Shown one piece after another: positions 35,740 through 43,451 of a stretch of DNA of 64,000 bases. How positions within the stretch are numbered: position 1 is the first letter of the stretch; every line of letters begins with the position of its first letter. The DNA is from MGML01 sp034416335. GTDB taxonomy: Bacteria > Chloroflexota > Dehalococcoidia > Dehalococcoidales > UBA2162. Position numbers and translations under genes: made by a program. The notes under the pieces are model-generated. The model had not been told where the DNA came from. It made no database searches and saw only the letters and a program-made list of their open reading frames with translations. The DNA lies in the NCBI GenBank assembly GCA_034416335.1, contig DAOULV010000003.1, positions 186,001 to 250,000 on the forward strand, read 5' to 3'.

Positions 35740-36207
35740 ATGCTGTTAAGAGCGGTAATGCCGGATGATATTCCGGCCTGGCTTGAAGTGGCTCATCAAG
35801 CGGACGAAATAGTTGGTAAACTGACTCCCGACATCTCTGTGTTTTACGATGGTTTTGACGATTATATGAATGCCAAAATCAAGCAGCGTGAAGCTTTTGT
35901 GGCTGTAGACACGGCGACCGGGAAGTGCCTGGGGATAGTAGCCTTTTCGAAAAACAATAACAGGATTACATTCCTGGCTGTCGATAAAGACGCTGATTTT
36001 CAGTCAGTCGCACATAATATGCTCCAGGTTACCCTGAAGCATATGGATAATATGAAGGAAATAACGGTTAATGTTTTAATATCCGATTCCGAAGTTATCG
36101 ATCAGGAACGCAAGCTTTACGAGGAATTCGGGTTCGTCACAACAGATAAGTCGGTACTGGAAGCCGGAATTCCTGCCACGGTGATGAAAAAATGCCCCCT
36201 CAATTAA
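35740..36207 (+). CDS. GNAT-family N-acetyltransferase
   Basis: This 155-residue protein opens MLLRAVMPDDIPAWLEVAHQ and follows the GNAT order: two N-terminal helices, a beta sheet (FVAVDTATGKCLGIVAFS), a helix with VAHNMLQVTL, and a C-terminal strand pair. The acetyl-CoA loop (Q/RxxGxG/A) is poorly preserved, as QSVAHN. The acceptor is unknown. It overlaps the following methyltransferase gene by 16 nt, so the two are co-expressed. This kind of pairing may be incidental. Confidence 0.65.
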   Translation: MLLRAVMPDDIPAWLEVAHQADEIVGKLTPDISVFYDGFDDYMNAKIKQREAFVAVDTATGKCLGIVAFSKNNNRITFLAVDKDADFQSVAHNMLQVTLKHMDNMKEITVNVLISDSEVIDQERKLYEEFGFVTTDKSVLEAGIPATVMKKCPLN

Positions 36208-36947
36208 AACCGCTGAAATGGTATAAATCCCTCTCAACCAGAAAAGGCCGGCTCGAAGCCGGAGCTTTCCTGATAGAAGGAGAGAGGGCAGTAAACCAGA
36301 TAATTACGGTTAAGCCCGATGAAATACTGGAGATTCTTTTAGCCGGGGAAATACCTCCCTTATACACCGACTTTAATATCCGATCACTTACCGAAAGCCA
36401 GCTTAAATCCGTCAGTACGACTCGGACGCCACAAGGTATGGCAGCCGTAGTCAAATCCCCGCCGGACATTTACACCGATAACCTTCCCTCCGATACCGGC
36501 AGCAGGATTCTTCTTCTCGAAGATATACAGGACCCGGGCAATTCCGGGACTCTCATACGTACCGCCGCTGCTTTCGGATACTCCGGAGTGATTATGACCG
36601 ACAAATGCGCCGATCCCCTGTCGCCGAAAAGCGTGCAGTCGACGGCAGGTTCCATTCTCTCCCTGTGGGTACGGCGTACCGGAAATTACAAAGAACTCGT
36701 TGTCCGACTTCGCAACAAGGGCTACTCTCTCTTTGCGGCGGACCTGAACGGAACGGAAGACACCGGTATCCTGACGAGACAGAAGAAAATGCTGTTGGCG
36801 TTAGGAAACGAAGCATCCGGTCTTTCCGCTGAATTACTTGAAAATGCAGACCACAGGATACATATACCCATCATCCGGGATAAAGTTGAATCATTGAACG
36901 TAGCTGCTTGCGGTGCCATCTGCATGTATTTGAGTTCACAGAAGTAG
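36192..36947 (+). CDS. TrmH/SpoU-family RNA 2'-O-methyltransferase
   Basis: This is a 251-residue two-domain protein. The N-terminal ~85 residues form an L30e-like RNA-binding domain. The SPOUT domain has motif 1 LEDIQDPGNSGTLIRTA, motif 2 LALGNEASGLS and motif 3 IPIIRDKVESLNVAACGAI, which together make the knotted S-adenosylmethionine site. It is most like the RlmB/TsnR group acting on 23S rRNA. The start overlaps the GNAT gene by 16 nt. Housekeeping role; exact nucleotide not assignable. Confidence 0.9.
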   Translation: MPPQLKPLKWYKSLSTRKGRLEAGAFLIEGERAVNQIITVKPDEILEILLAGEIPPLYTDFNIRSLTESQLKSVSTTRTPQGMAAVVKSPPDIYTDNLPSDTGSRILLLEDIQDPGNSGTLIRTAAAFGYSGVIMTDKCADPLSPKSVQSTAGSILSLWVRRTGNYKELVVRLRNKGYSLFAADLNGTEDTGILTRQKKMLLALGNEASGLSAELLENADHRIHIPIIRDKVESLNVAACGAICMYLSSQK

Positions 36948-37139
36948 ACCGGCAGAAGCGAAAGAGAAAATCATTATTGAAAAGTTCCTCTCAACACCGC
37001 CAGCTTTACACAACATAATAGCTGTTATATAATGAAAAAGGTTACAGTGCAGGTTATTACAAACTTCAATAATATAAAGACATATTCTTTAAGTATTGGG
37101 TGACCGAGCTCTAACTAATATAAGAGAGGAGGTCATCTA

Positions 37140-37430
37140 ATGAGCTTTGAAGACAGGTCCCTCCAATGTTCTGATTGTGGAACAACATTCACTTTTAGTG
37201 CCGAGGAACAGGAATTTTTCCAGTCAAAAGGATATGTCAATGAACCGAAGCGCTGCCCCGAGTGCCGCCAGGCCAGGAAAGCCCAGCGATACGGGAGTGG
37301 CTACGGAACCAGGCGACAGATGTACCCGGTAGTGTGTGCCGAATGCGGCAAGGATACCGAGGTCCCGTTTGAACCGCGTGGTGACAGACCGGTGTATTGC
37401 AGTGATTGCTACCGGAAAGTCAGAAATTAA
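37140..37430 (+). CDS. Zinc-ribbon protein (zf-trcl-like, CxxC-rich)
   Basis: This 96-residue protein has four CxxC units: CSDCG (about residue 10), CPECR (about 40), CAECG (about 64) and CSDCY (about 87), so two zinc ribbons. The first half, LQCSDCGTTFTFSAEEQEFF, matches the probable zinc-ribbon family zf-trcl. The second ribbon has VPFEPRGDRPVYC. Proteins of this design are frequent in Chloroflexota and other anaerobes. The function is unknown, probably nucleic acid or ribosome related given the neighbouring rpsU. AGAGAGGAGG precedes the ATG. Confidence 0.85.
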   Translation: MSFEDRSLQCSDCGTTFTFSAEEQEFFQSKGYVNEPKRCPECRQARKAQRYGSGYGTRRQMYPVVCAECGKDTEVPFEPRGDRPVYCSDCYRKVRN

Positions 37431-37454
37431 CTGAATCCATAACCGGGAAAATGA

Positions 37455-37494
37455 GATACTGCAAGGATTGATAAATCTTCATCCTTGCAGTATC
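37455..37494 (+). terminator. Long hairpin between the zinc-ribbon gene and rpsU
   Basis: GATACTGCAAGGAT and ATCCTTGCAGTATC form a 14-bp perfect stem with a 12-nt loop, followed only by CTTAAT. With no T-run it may be a processing or attenuating structure in the rpsU leader rather than a full terminator. Confidence 0.55.
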
Positions 37495-37516
37495 CTTAAT
37501 AAGCAGGTGATAATAG

Positions 37517-37717
37517 ATGTCAATGCAGGTATCGATTAGAGAAGGCGAATCACAGGAATCGCTGCTGCGCCGATTTCAGAGAATGGTGCAGACCAGCGGA
37601 GTTCTGCGTGAAGCAAAAGTCTATCGCCACTTCATCTCCAGAGGAGAGAAGGAGCGAATGAAAGCGCAGAAAAGCGCCAGGCGAAGACGACGCCAGATGA
37701 ATTCGAGTCAGAGGTAA
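37517..37717 (+). CDS. rpsU: 30S ribosomal protein bS21
   Basis: This 66-residue basic protein matches bS21 along its whole length: VSIREGESQESLLRRFQRM, then GVLREAKVYRHF, then a C-terminal run of Lys/Arg ending RRRRRQMNSSQR. AGCAGGTGA lies before ATG 37517; the second Met (37523) is an alternative start. A strong hairpin lies in its leader (37455-37494). bS21 binds the 30S platform near the anti-Shine-Dalgarno. It is not followed by the dnaG-rpoD genes of the classic macromolecular synthesis operon. Confidence 0.95.
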   Translation: MSMQVSIREGESQESLLRRFQRMVQTSGVLREAKVYRHFISRGEKERMKAQKSARRRRRQMNSSQR

Positions 37718-37753
37718 TAAAAGGATAACCTTAGGGTTATTAACAGGAACAGT

Positions 37754-39238
37754 ATGAACATACTTCTTGTTTACCCGCAGTACCCTGATACCTTCTGGAG
37801 TTTTAAGCACGCCCTGAAATTCATCTCGAAAAAAGCCGCTTTCCCCCCGTTGGGTCTACTTACGGTCGCAGCGATGCTCCCGGATGAATGGGAGAAAAAA
37901 CTGGTGGATATGAATGTTACGAGGCTCACTGATAGTGATATCGAGTGGGCCGATTTGGTTTTTATATCCGCAATGGAAGTCCAGAAAGATTCCGTTCGCA
38001 GGTTGGTAGATCAGTGTAAAAAACTCGGCGCTACTACGGTTGCCGGAGGTCCTCTCTTCACAACGGGCTACAAGGATTTCGAGGGAATCGACCATTTCGT
38101 CCTCGGCGAAGCCGAGGTTACCCTTCAGCCTTTCCTCGAGGATCTCGCAGCGGGCATTCCGAAGCATATCTACTTTTCAGACGAACGACCCGATATTACA
38201 GATACACCGGTACCAATGTGGTCTCTACTGGATATGAAACACTACTCATCGATGAATCTGCAATATTCCCGGGGATGTCCATACGACTGCGAGTTCTGCG
38301 ATATCGTGGTGCTGAATGGTCACACGCCAAGAACCAAAAGCAAAGAACAACTGATTACCGAAATAGATTTTCTATATAATCAGGGGTGGCGGGGCAGTCT
38401 CTTTATTGTCGATGACAATTTTATCGGCAATAAGAAGAAACTGAAAGCAGAAATCCTTCCGGCACTTATAGAATGGAGAGAGAGAACAAAATACCCGTTC
38501 CCGATGTTTACCGAAGTATCTATCAATCTCGCTGATGATGAAGAACTTATTCAGTTGATGGTAAAGGCGGGATTCGATGTGGTATTCATTGGTATTGAAA
38601 CACCCAATGAAGAAAGCCTGGTCGAATGCACAAAAGCCCAGAACCAGAACCGCGACCTGGTAGCTTCCGTAAAAAAACTCCAGGAATTCGGACTCGAAGT
38701 ACAGGGAGGGTTTATTATAGGCTTCGATAACGATACCGAGTCTATCTTCCAGACCCAGATGGATTTCATACAGAGAAGCGGCATAGTCACGGCAATGGTC
38801 GGCCTGTTGAACGCACCGCTCGGAACGAAGCTATACAAGCGACTTGAAAAAGAAAACCGTCTTTTAAAAGTATTCAGCGGCAATAACACCGATTCCACCC
38901 TCAATTTTGTACCGGTAATGAATACCGAGACACTTATTACCGGATACAGGCAGGTAATTAATTATATCTACTCACCGAAACAGTATTATGAAAGAATCAA
39001 GACTTTTATGAAGGTATATCAACCCCCGAGAGCAAGAGCCGGCAAAATACAGGTTCATCACCTCAAGGCTTTCTTCGGCTCAATGTGGTATGTGGGCATC
39101 AAAGGCAGAGGGAGAAGACATTACTGGAAGCTGTTTCTTTCCTATTTAGTGCAGTCTCCACCGAAATTCGCCCGGTTCATTGTACTCTCAATTTACGGCT
39201 ACCACTTCTACAAGGTGGCCACTGCAGAAGCCTGGTAA
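37754..39238 (+). CDS. B12-binding-domain radical SAM protein
   Basis: This 494-residue enzyme has an N-terminal cobalamin-binding-like domain (residues ~1-135, LLVYPQYPDTFW, then VAGGPLFTTG and GEAE). The radical SAM core has CPYDCEFC (Cys175, 179, 182) ligating the [4Fe-4S] cluster. The C-terminal ~130 residues (from about SPKQYYERIK) resemble DUF4070. This architecture is shared with hopanoid/carotenoid-type and other methylases and with many unassigned proteins. The DxHxxG cobalamin motif is not visible, so corrinoid may bind base-off without that His or not at all. It follows rpsU by 36 nt; a functional link is unlikely. Confidence 0.87.
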   Translation: MNILLVYPQYPDTFWSFKHALKFISKKAAFPPLGLLTVAAMLPDEWEKKLVDMNVTRLTDSDIEWADLVFISAMEVQKDSVRRLVDQCKKLGATTVAGGPLFTTGYKDFEGIDHFVLGEAEVTLQPFLEDLAAGIPKHIYFSDERPDITDTPVPMWSLLDMKHYSSMNLQYSRGCPYDCEFCDIVVLNGHTPRTKSKEQLITEIDFLYNQGWRGSLFIVDDNFIGNKKKLKAEILPALIEWRERTKYPFPMFTEVSINLADDEELIQLMVKAGFDVVFIGIETPNEESLVECTKAQNQNRDLVASVKKLQEFGLEVQGGFIIGFDNDTESIFQTQMDFIQRSGIVTAMVGLLNAPLGTKLYKRLEKENRLLKVFSGNNTDSTLNFVPVMNTETLITGYRQVINYIYSPKQYYERIKTFMKVYQPPRARAGKIQVHHLKAFFGSMWYVGIKGRGRRHYWKLFLSYLVQSPPKFARFIVLSIYGYHFYKVATAEAW

Positions 39239-39385
39239 TACTTTAGTATTAGTCCGTTTTTATGATTCTTTTCCATCGCAAAACATCCTTTGTATCTATT
39301 TACCGTCTCAAATGACGTCCTGTATACTGGAAATAACCCTGTGTAAATACGGTTTTCTGGCTTATCCACAGGCATTTCAAGTATT

Positions 39386-39829
39386 ATGAGTAAATTCTTC
39401 AGCCGATACAAAGACACGCTCAGAAAAAATATCGAAAGAGAAAGTGCGCTGGACCCACGCGCAGAAGACCTGTCAAGACGGCTCTGGCCCTGGCATGAAA
39501 ATAAACTGCTATTCCTGGTAATATCCCTGGTGGTACTCGACTTCTGCAGTACTTTCGCTTTTATCGAGTTAAGCGGAAATACCAATCTTTACGAACACAG
39601 CCCAATAGCCCGGTGGGCACTGGAAATGGGCGGCTTCTCAAGACTGTTTCTTGTCGACCTGATAGCGGTTTGCGTATTGATGATTTTAGCAGGGTCGGCG
39701 CGCTGGCTTTATACACGGAACGGATACAAAGGGTACGGTCGTACCGCTTTCGTGGTGATTCTGATACCCTATGTTGTTGTAACCCTTGCCGCAATCTTTA
39801 ACAACATTGCTCTTACCTTTATCCAGTAA
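39386..39829 (+). CDS. DUF5658-like membrane protein
   Basis: This 147-residue protein has a charged, cytosolic first ~38 residues and then three or four hydrophobic segments (about 40-60, 80-105 and 118-142). LLFLVISLVVLDFCSTFAFI followed by NPIARWAL-like text (SPIARWALEMG) is what I associate with DUF5658. No catalytic residues. It stands between a radical SAM gene and a convergent DUF3795 gene. Function unknown. Confidence 0.6.
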   Translation: MSKFFSRYKDTLRKNIERESALDPRAEDLSRRLWPWHENKLLFLVISLVVLDFCSTFAFIELSGNTNLYEHSPIARWALEMGGFSRLFLVDLIAVCVLMILAGSARWLYTRNGYKGYGRTAFVVILIPYVVVTLAAIFNNIALTFIQ

Positions 39830-39844
39830 TTGCGTATCAGCCGA

Positions 39845-40192
39845 CTACTTTTTTATCGATTGCTGCTTCAGTCCGGCCATTTTATCGGCATAATCCTGCA
39901 CACCCAGTTCCCTGATATTGGCTATACAGGCGGCCCTGTCCGAACGGAAAATCAAAGCAAACAGTTTGGACATAAGATTGCTGAACTTACCGCATTTGCG
40001 TGGATCATCATATTCTTTACAGTCGGCACAGGTCTGATATTGATTTTCCTCGCAGCACACTCTTATTTTGCACCAGCCTGCTTTCGTATTCTCGTGACAG
40101 CCGGGACATTTCTCCTTCAGATAAGACCCGCATGCCCCGCAATACAGACCGCAGTATGCAACCATGTCAGGATTCGATACAATTTCCTTCAT
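39845..40192 (-). CDS. DUF3795 cysteine-rich protein
   Basis: This 115-residue soluble protein is rich in cysteine. The early block is MVAYCGLYCGACGSYLKEKC, followed by CPGC, CKIRVCC, CADC and KCGKF. This pattern is the DUF3795 family, thought to bind iron-sulfur or zinc. The start is ATG 40192, 5 nt after GGAGGA. The frame extends upstream to a TTG at 40204, but that TTG lies inside the ribosome site. It is convergent with the DUF5658-like gene, with 15 bp between the stops. Function unknown. Confidence 0.8.
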   Translation of the reverse strand: MKEIVSNPDMVAYCGLYCGACGSYLKEKCPGCHENTKAGWCKIRVCCEENQYQTCADCKEYDDPRKCGKFSNLMSKLFALIFRSDRAACIANIRELGVQDYADKMAGLKQQSIKK

Positions 40193-40314
40193 ATCTTCCT
40201 CCAATGTAACTTATAAATAAACGTCCGATATCATTTCTGATACGTATTATATCAGCAATAATACGACAAGAGTATGTCAGATTTAAAAACACCTTAAAAA
40301 TCTGTTTGCTCACT

Positions 40315-40337
40315 CCGGTCTGTACAGACCGGTTTTT
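40315..40337 (+). terminator. Palindrome CCGGTCTGTACAGACCGG followed by T5
   Basis: This 18-bp perfect palindrome (40315-40332) is followed by TTTTT on the plus strand. It lies between divergent genes, so a terminator has no obvious plus-strand client. It could instead be a dimeric operator about 100 nt before the sigma gene. Confidence 0.45.
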
Positions 40338-40369
40338 GTATGTAAATATATAGTGATTTATTCGTAATT

Positions 40370-40410
40370 GTCCGGTTTTATACCTGCCGGACGTTCTAAT
40401 ATACAGAACG
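40370..40410 (+). promoter_or_regulatory. Two adjacent inverted repeats in the sigma gene leader
   Basis: GTCCGG (40370-40375) pairs with CCGGAC (40387-40392). CGTTCT (40392-40397) pairs with AGAACG (40405-40410). They abut and end just before the AAAAAGGAG ribosome site of the sigma gene, so they could be an operator pair or a folded leader controlling translation. Confidence 0.4.
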
Positions 40411-40429
40411 GCAAAAAGGAGATATCTGG

Positions 40430-40963
40430 TTGGAAGCGGTAGCACTAATAGCCAGGATTCGTGCCGGAAGTCCCGATGCTTTCCAGGGGATAATCGAACA
40501 GTATCAGGCCCCTATCACCCGTTATCTGTACCGGCTGACAGGCGAATATGAAACCGCCCGGGACCTGACACAGGAAACTTTTATAAAAGCCTATAACAGT
40601 ATTTTAAAAACAGACTCCGAACTCAAGTTGAACTCCTGGTTGTACCGTATTGCTACCAACACCGCCATACAGCACCTTAGAAGAAAAAAACTGATAATTT
40701 TCATACCTTTTGAAAATATGTTGAAATCCGAATCCCGAAATAACGGAATCGGTCCCGAGACCCCGGTTGAAGAAATCGCGATAAAGGATGCGTTAAATAA
40801 AATTCCTTACAAGCAGAGAATCTGCGTGGTACTTCATTACGTCGAGGGATTTAAGTACCGGGAAATCGCCGAAACTATGGGTATCTCCGAAGAAGCCGTT
40901 CGGAAGAGAGTTGCCAGGGGTGTTCAGGTATTTCGGCGATCATACGATGGAGGAGATAAATAA
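40430..40963 (+). CDS. ECF-type RNA polymerase sigma factor
   Basis: This 177-residue sigma factor starts at TTG 40430 behind AAAAAGGAG. Region 2 has YLYRLTGEYETARDLTQETF and LNSWLYRIATNTAIQHLRR. Region 4 has the helix-turn-helix YREIAETMGISEEAVRKRVARG. It is a RpoE/SigW-like ECF factor. Its stop codon (TAA 40961-40963) overlaps the ATG of the zinc-finger anti-sigma at 40963 (TAATG). Release of the sigma by the membrane anti-sigma under an envelope signal is the expected control. Inverted repeats in the leader hint at further regulation. Confidence 0.92.
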   Translation: MEAVALIARIRAGSPDAFQGIIEQYQAPITRYLYRLTGEYETARDLTQETFIKAYNSILKTDSELKLNSWLYRIATNTAIQHLRRKKLIIFIPFENMLKSESRNNGIGPETPVEEIAIKDALNKIPYKQRICVVLHYVEGFKYREIAETMGISEEAVRKRVARGVQVFRRSYDGGDK

Positions 40964-42894
40964 TGGACTGCAAGGATTTACATGAGCTGCTGCTGGCTTA
41001 CGCTGAAGACGAGTTAAGCGGAACCCAGCGTGATTTCATCGAAGAGCATCTAAACGACTGTGTCAAGTGCCGGATTACACTGACCGAATATAAAAAAGCA
41101 CGGGAAAACCTGCTCTCGCTTCGTGCAATCCCCGATATTCCCGACATGAAGGAGGAAATAATGGATAAAATAAAACACTCAAACCCGGTATCCGGACTGA
41201 GACGAATGTTACGACCTGCCCTGATAGCCATACCCGTTGTGGTTATCGTGGCCGTCATCCTGGCGTTACAACCTTTCGGCTCTTCCGATGATACTTCGGG
41301 AGTCATAGCCAAAGCTTACGCCGCTACGAGTCAACTGAATTCTTTCAGGTACGTGAAAGATGACTACAACCAGGACAGCCCGGACGAAGAACCTGTCCAT
41401 AACTTTCATGCAGAAATTGAATATATGGTACCAGAACACTATCATCTAAAAAGTCGAAGTTTTACGCGAGCGACACTCCCGGGTTTACCGGATACTCAAG
41501 AGATAATCTGCATAGGGGACCAGGTGTATTCCAATATGCCTGCAGCTTTAAAATTTGAGCCGGAATATTTTGAAGATCTTATCCTGACGGAAGAAAAAAC
41601 GCTGGACTATCTGAATATGCTGGCTGAAGTCGAAACTCTGGAGGACGAAATAATTGACGGTACGGAATGTTATCGATATATCGGTAAGGTTGACATGGAC
41701 AAGTACCTGGAATTTTATCGACCGACACTCGAAAGAATGTACTATCGGATGGACAAGAGCCTCCCTTTGGGTATGACGACCAGCCTTGAAGATTACATAG
41801 AAGGCAGTAATGCCCGTTCTCGCACACAGGATATGACGTTCGAATTCTGGATAGGCAAGGATGATTATCTTCTCCGCAAAGGCAGATTGATTTACCATAC
41901 AAGAGAAGGTGAATTTTCAGACTGGAACAAGTATAAATCCATAGTTGTTATGCAATATTCCGATTTCAATAAGGATATAACTATCGAAGCACCAGTGGAT
42001 GAAACAGGTGAACTGCTGGAAGGCTGGTACTCATATACTTCCGAACCGCTTGAGATTCCGGACGAGCCTGATACACCGGAAATTACTGCTACCGCCAAAA
42101 CTCCGGATGAAAATGAGATATTACCGGAAGAACTGCTGAATGCCGCCGCCGTCACAGAGAAACTCAATTCATACAAGATGATGAGTACGTACTATGAGCA
42201 TTCCGATAACAGATGGAATATCAAACATACTTCCTTCATGAAATATGGAGGGTATAACCTTTTTTACTCACTCATCGAACCTACCGAAGAGTACATGGAT
42301 ATTTATCGGGCTATGGGTGTACCTTTCGAGACTATACTCATAGGAAACCAGCTATATTCAAAAACTCCGGTGGCACTTTTTGAAACTTTTGGCGATATAA
42401 ACGATAGCGGTCCTACCGGAAAAGAAACTCTCAAGATGCTGGAAATGCTCTTCTCTGTAGAGATATTACCGGACGAAGAGGTCAATGGTACAGACTGTTA
42501 TCATTACAGGGGAATCCTGGACGTCGAAAAGTATTTGGAATGGTACCGCCCTGTTTACATCGAGACCAGAAACAGAATAAATGAAGAAAAGGAAGAAGGC
42601 GAGTATAAAATGGATCCTGAATCAGGTTGGTCAGGATTGAAGGACGTTTATCGGAATAAGGAAACAATCTACGAATACTGGATAGGTAAGGAAGACCACA
42701 TGATTCATAAAAGAGTGTGGACCGATCGTGCGCTTGAAGCCAATACCCTTCCCCTTGATGACCTGTCTCACGAATCGACCCGCCAGCTTATCACCTACTA
42801 TCTTGACTTTAACGAACCGATTGAAATCACCGCACCCCTGGATGAAGCAGGCGAACTGCTGGAAGGCTGGTCGGTAGTCACCATAGAAGAATAA
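40963..42894 (+). CDS. Transmembrane zinc-finger anti-sigma factor with duplicated extracellular domain
   Basis: This is a 643-residue single-pass protein. Residues 1-45 form the zinc-binding anti-sigma domain, with HLNDCVKC (HxxxCxxC). A transmembrane helix lies at about 85-105. Two homologous extracellular modules follow (about 115-350 and 385-640). Each starts with an AxxxTxxLNSxxxxxxY-type helix. Each contains GNQLYS or GDQVYS, ETLxxLxML, GTxCYxYxGxxDxxKYLExYRP and WIGKxDxxxxK, and closes with a near-identical AGELLEGW or TGELLEGW. The modules resemble LppX/LolA-like lipid-binding folds by layout. This is larger than usual anti-sigmas and suggests ligand sensing outside the cell. Confidence 0.88.
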   Translation: MDCKDLHELLLAYAEDELSGTQRDFIEEHLNDCVKCRITLTEYKKARENLLSLRAIPDIPDMKEEIMDKIKHSNPVSGLRRMLRPALIAIPVVVIVAVILALQPFGSSDDTSGVIAKAYAATSQLNSFRYVKDDYNQDSPDEEPVHNFHAEIEYMVPEHYHLKSRSFTRATLPGLPDTQEIICIGDQVYSNMPAALKFEPEYFEDLILTEEKTLDYLNMLAEVETLEDEIIDGTECYRYIGKVDMDKYLEFYRPTLERMYYRMDKSLPLGMTTSLEDYIEGSNARSRTQDMTFEFWIGKDDYLLRKGRLIYHTREGEFSDWNKYKSIVVMQYSDFNKDITIEAPVDETGELLEGWYSYTSEPLEIPDEPDTPEITATAKTPDENEILPEELLNAAAVTEKLNSYKMMSTYYEHSDNRWNIKHTSFMKYGGYNLFYSLIEPTEEYMDIYRAMGVPFETILIGNQLYSKTPVALFETFGDINDSGPTGKETLKMLEMLFSVEILPDEEVNGTDCYHYRGILDVEKYLEWYRPVYIETRNRINEEKEEGEYKMDPESGWSGLKDVYRNKETIYEYWIGKEDHMIHKRVWTDRALEANTLPLDDLSHESTRQLITYYLDFNEPIEITAPLDEAGELLEGWSVVTIEE

Positions 42895-42917
42895 ACTCAA
42901 CCCCCGGATATACTGCG

Positions 42918-42954
42918 GAAGCAGGTCAGCTTTCGGCTGACCTGCTTCACTTTT
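42918..42954 (+). terminator. Rho-independent terminator after the anti-sigma gene
   Basis: GAAGCAGGTCAGC / GCTGACCTGCTTC, a 13-bp perfect stem with a 5-nt loop, is followed by ACTTTTATT. Confidence 0.9.
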
Positions 42955-42959
42955 ATTAC

Positions 42960-43012
42960 TTGGAGAGGGTAAAGGGTAAGGTACATAAAAACAGCCAGAT
43001 GTAAACTGAACC
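42960..43012. repeat. MITE-like repeat, 3' remnant
   Basis: About 53 bp match only the right end of the family: GGTAAAGGGTAAGGTACAT, then CAGATGTAAACTGAACC. The left end and hairpins are missing, so this is an old or truncated copy just upstream of tatA. Confidence 0.65.
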
Positions 43013-43108
43013 GTCTTCTTACTTATTTGACTTTATGTTATAAATGGTCTAACATACGAATGGCCGAAAACCTACATATAAAGACTAAATCCAGGAGTAA
43101 GGTGAAGT

Positions 43109-43381
43109 ATGTTTGGTCGCATGGGACCGTGGGAAATCGCTCTGATTGTCGTAATCATCCTCATTGTATTCGGAGTGGGTAAATTACCGCAGGTCGGAGG
43201 GGCCATAGGCAAGGGTATAAGGTCTTTCCGCAAGGGTGCGAAGGGAGAACTGGACGAGGACGAAGACGAGTATGAGGAAGACGAAGAAGAAGAGGAAGAA
43301 GAGAAACCAAGACCGAGAAAGAGGGCAACAGCAACCAAGAGAGCAACAGCAACCAAGAAAAGAACAAAGAAAAGCATCTAG
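43109..43381 (+). CDS. tatA: TatA-type twin-arginine translocase subunit
   Basis: This 90-residue protein has the short N-terminal transmembrane helix, the hinge FGVGKLPQVGGAIGKGIRSF and the amphipathic helix of TatA. After residue ~48 it has a run of about 20 mostly Glu/Asp residues. It then has a Lys/Arg/Thr/Ala tail with the repeat ATATK, a charge pattern more extreme than in most TatA proteins. No tatC is in the window. It should form the pore-like component for folded-protein export. AAGGTGA precedes ATG 43109. A terminator follows at 43408-43430. Confidence 0.9.
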   Translation: MFGRMGPWEIALIVVIILIVFGVGKLPQVGGAIGKGIRSFRKGAKGELDEDEDEYEEDEEEEEEEKPRPRKRATATKRATATKKRTKKSI

Positions 43382-43407
43382 CTGTATTTAGCATTTTACC
43401 AAAAATA

Positions 43408-43435
43408 AAGGCCGGAATTATCCGGCCTTTAAATT
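43408..43435. terminator. Bidirectional terminator
   Basis: AAAGGCCGGA / TCCGGCCTTT, 10 bp with a 3-nt loop, lies between convergent tatA and the ketopantoate-reductase-like gene, with A/T runs on both sides. Confidence 0.9.
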
Positions 43436-43451
43436 TTTCCACGTATAATTA

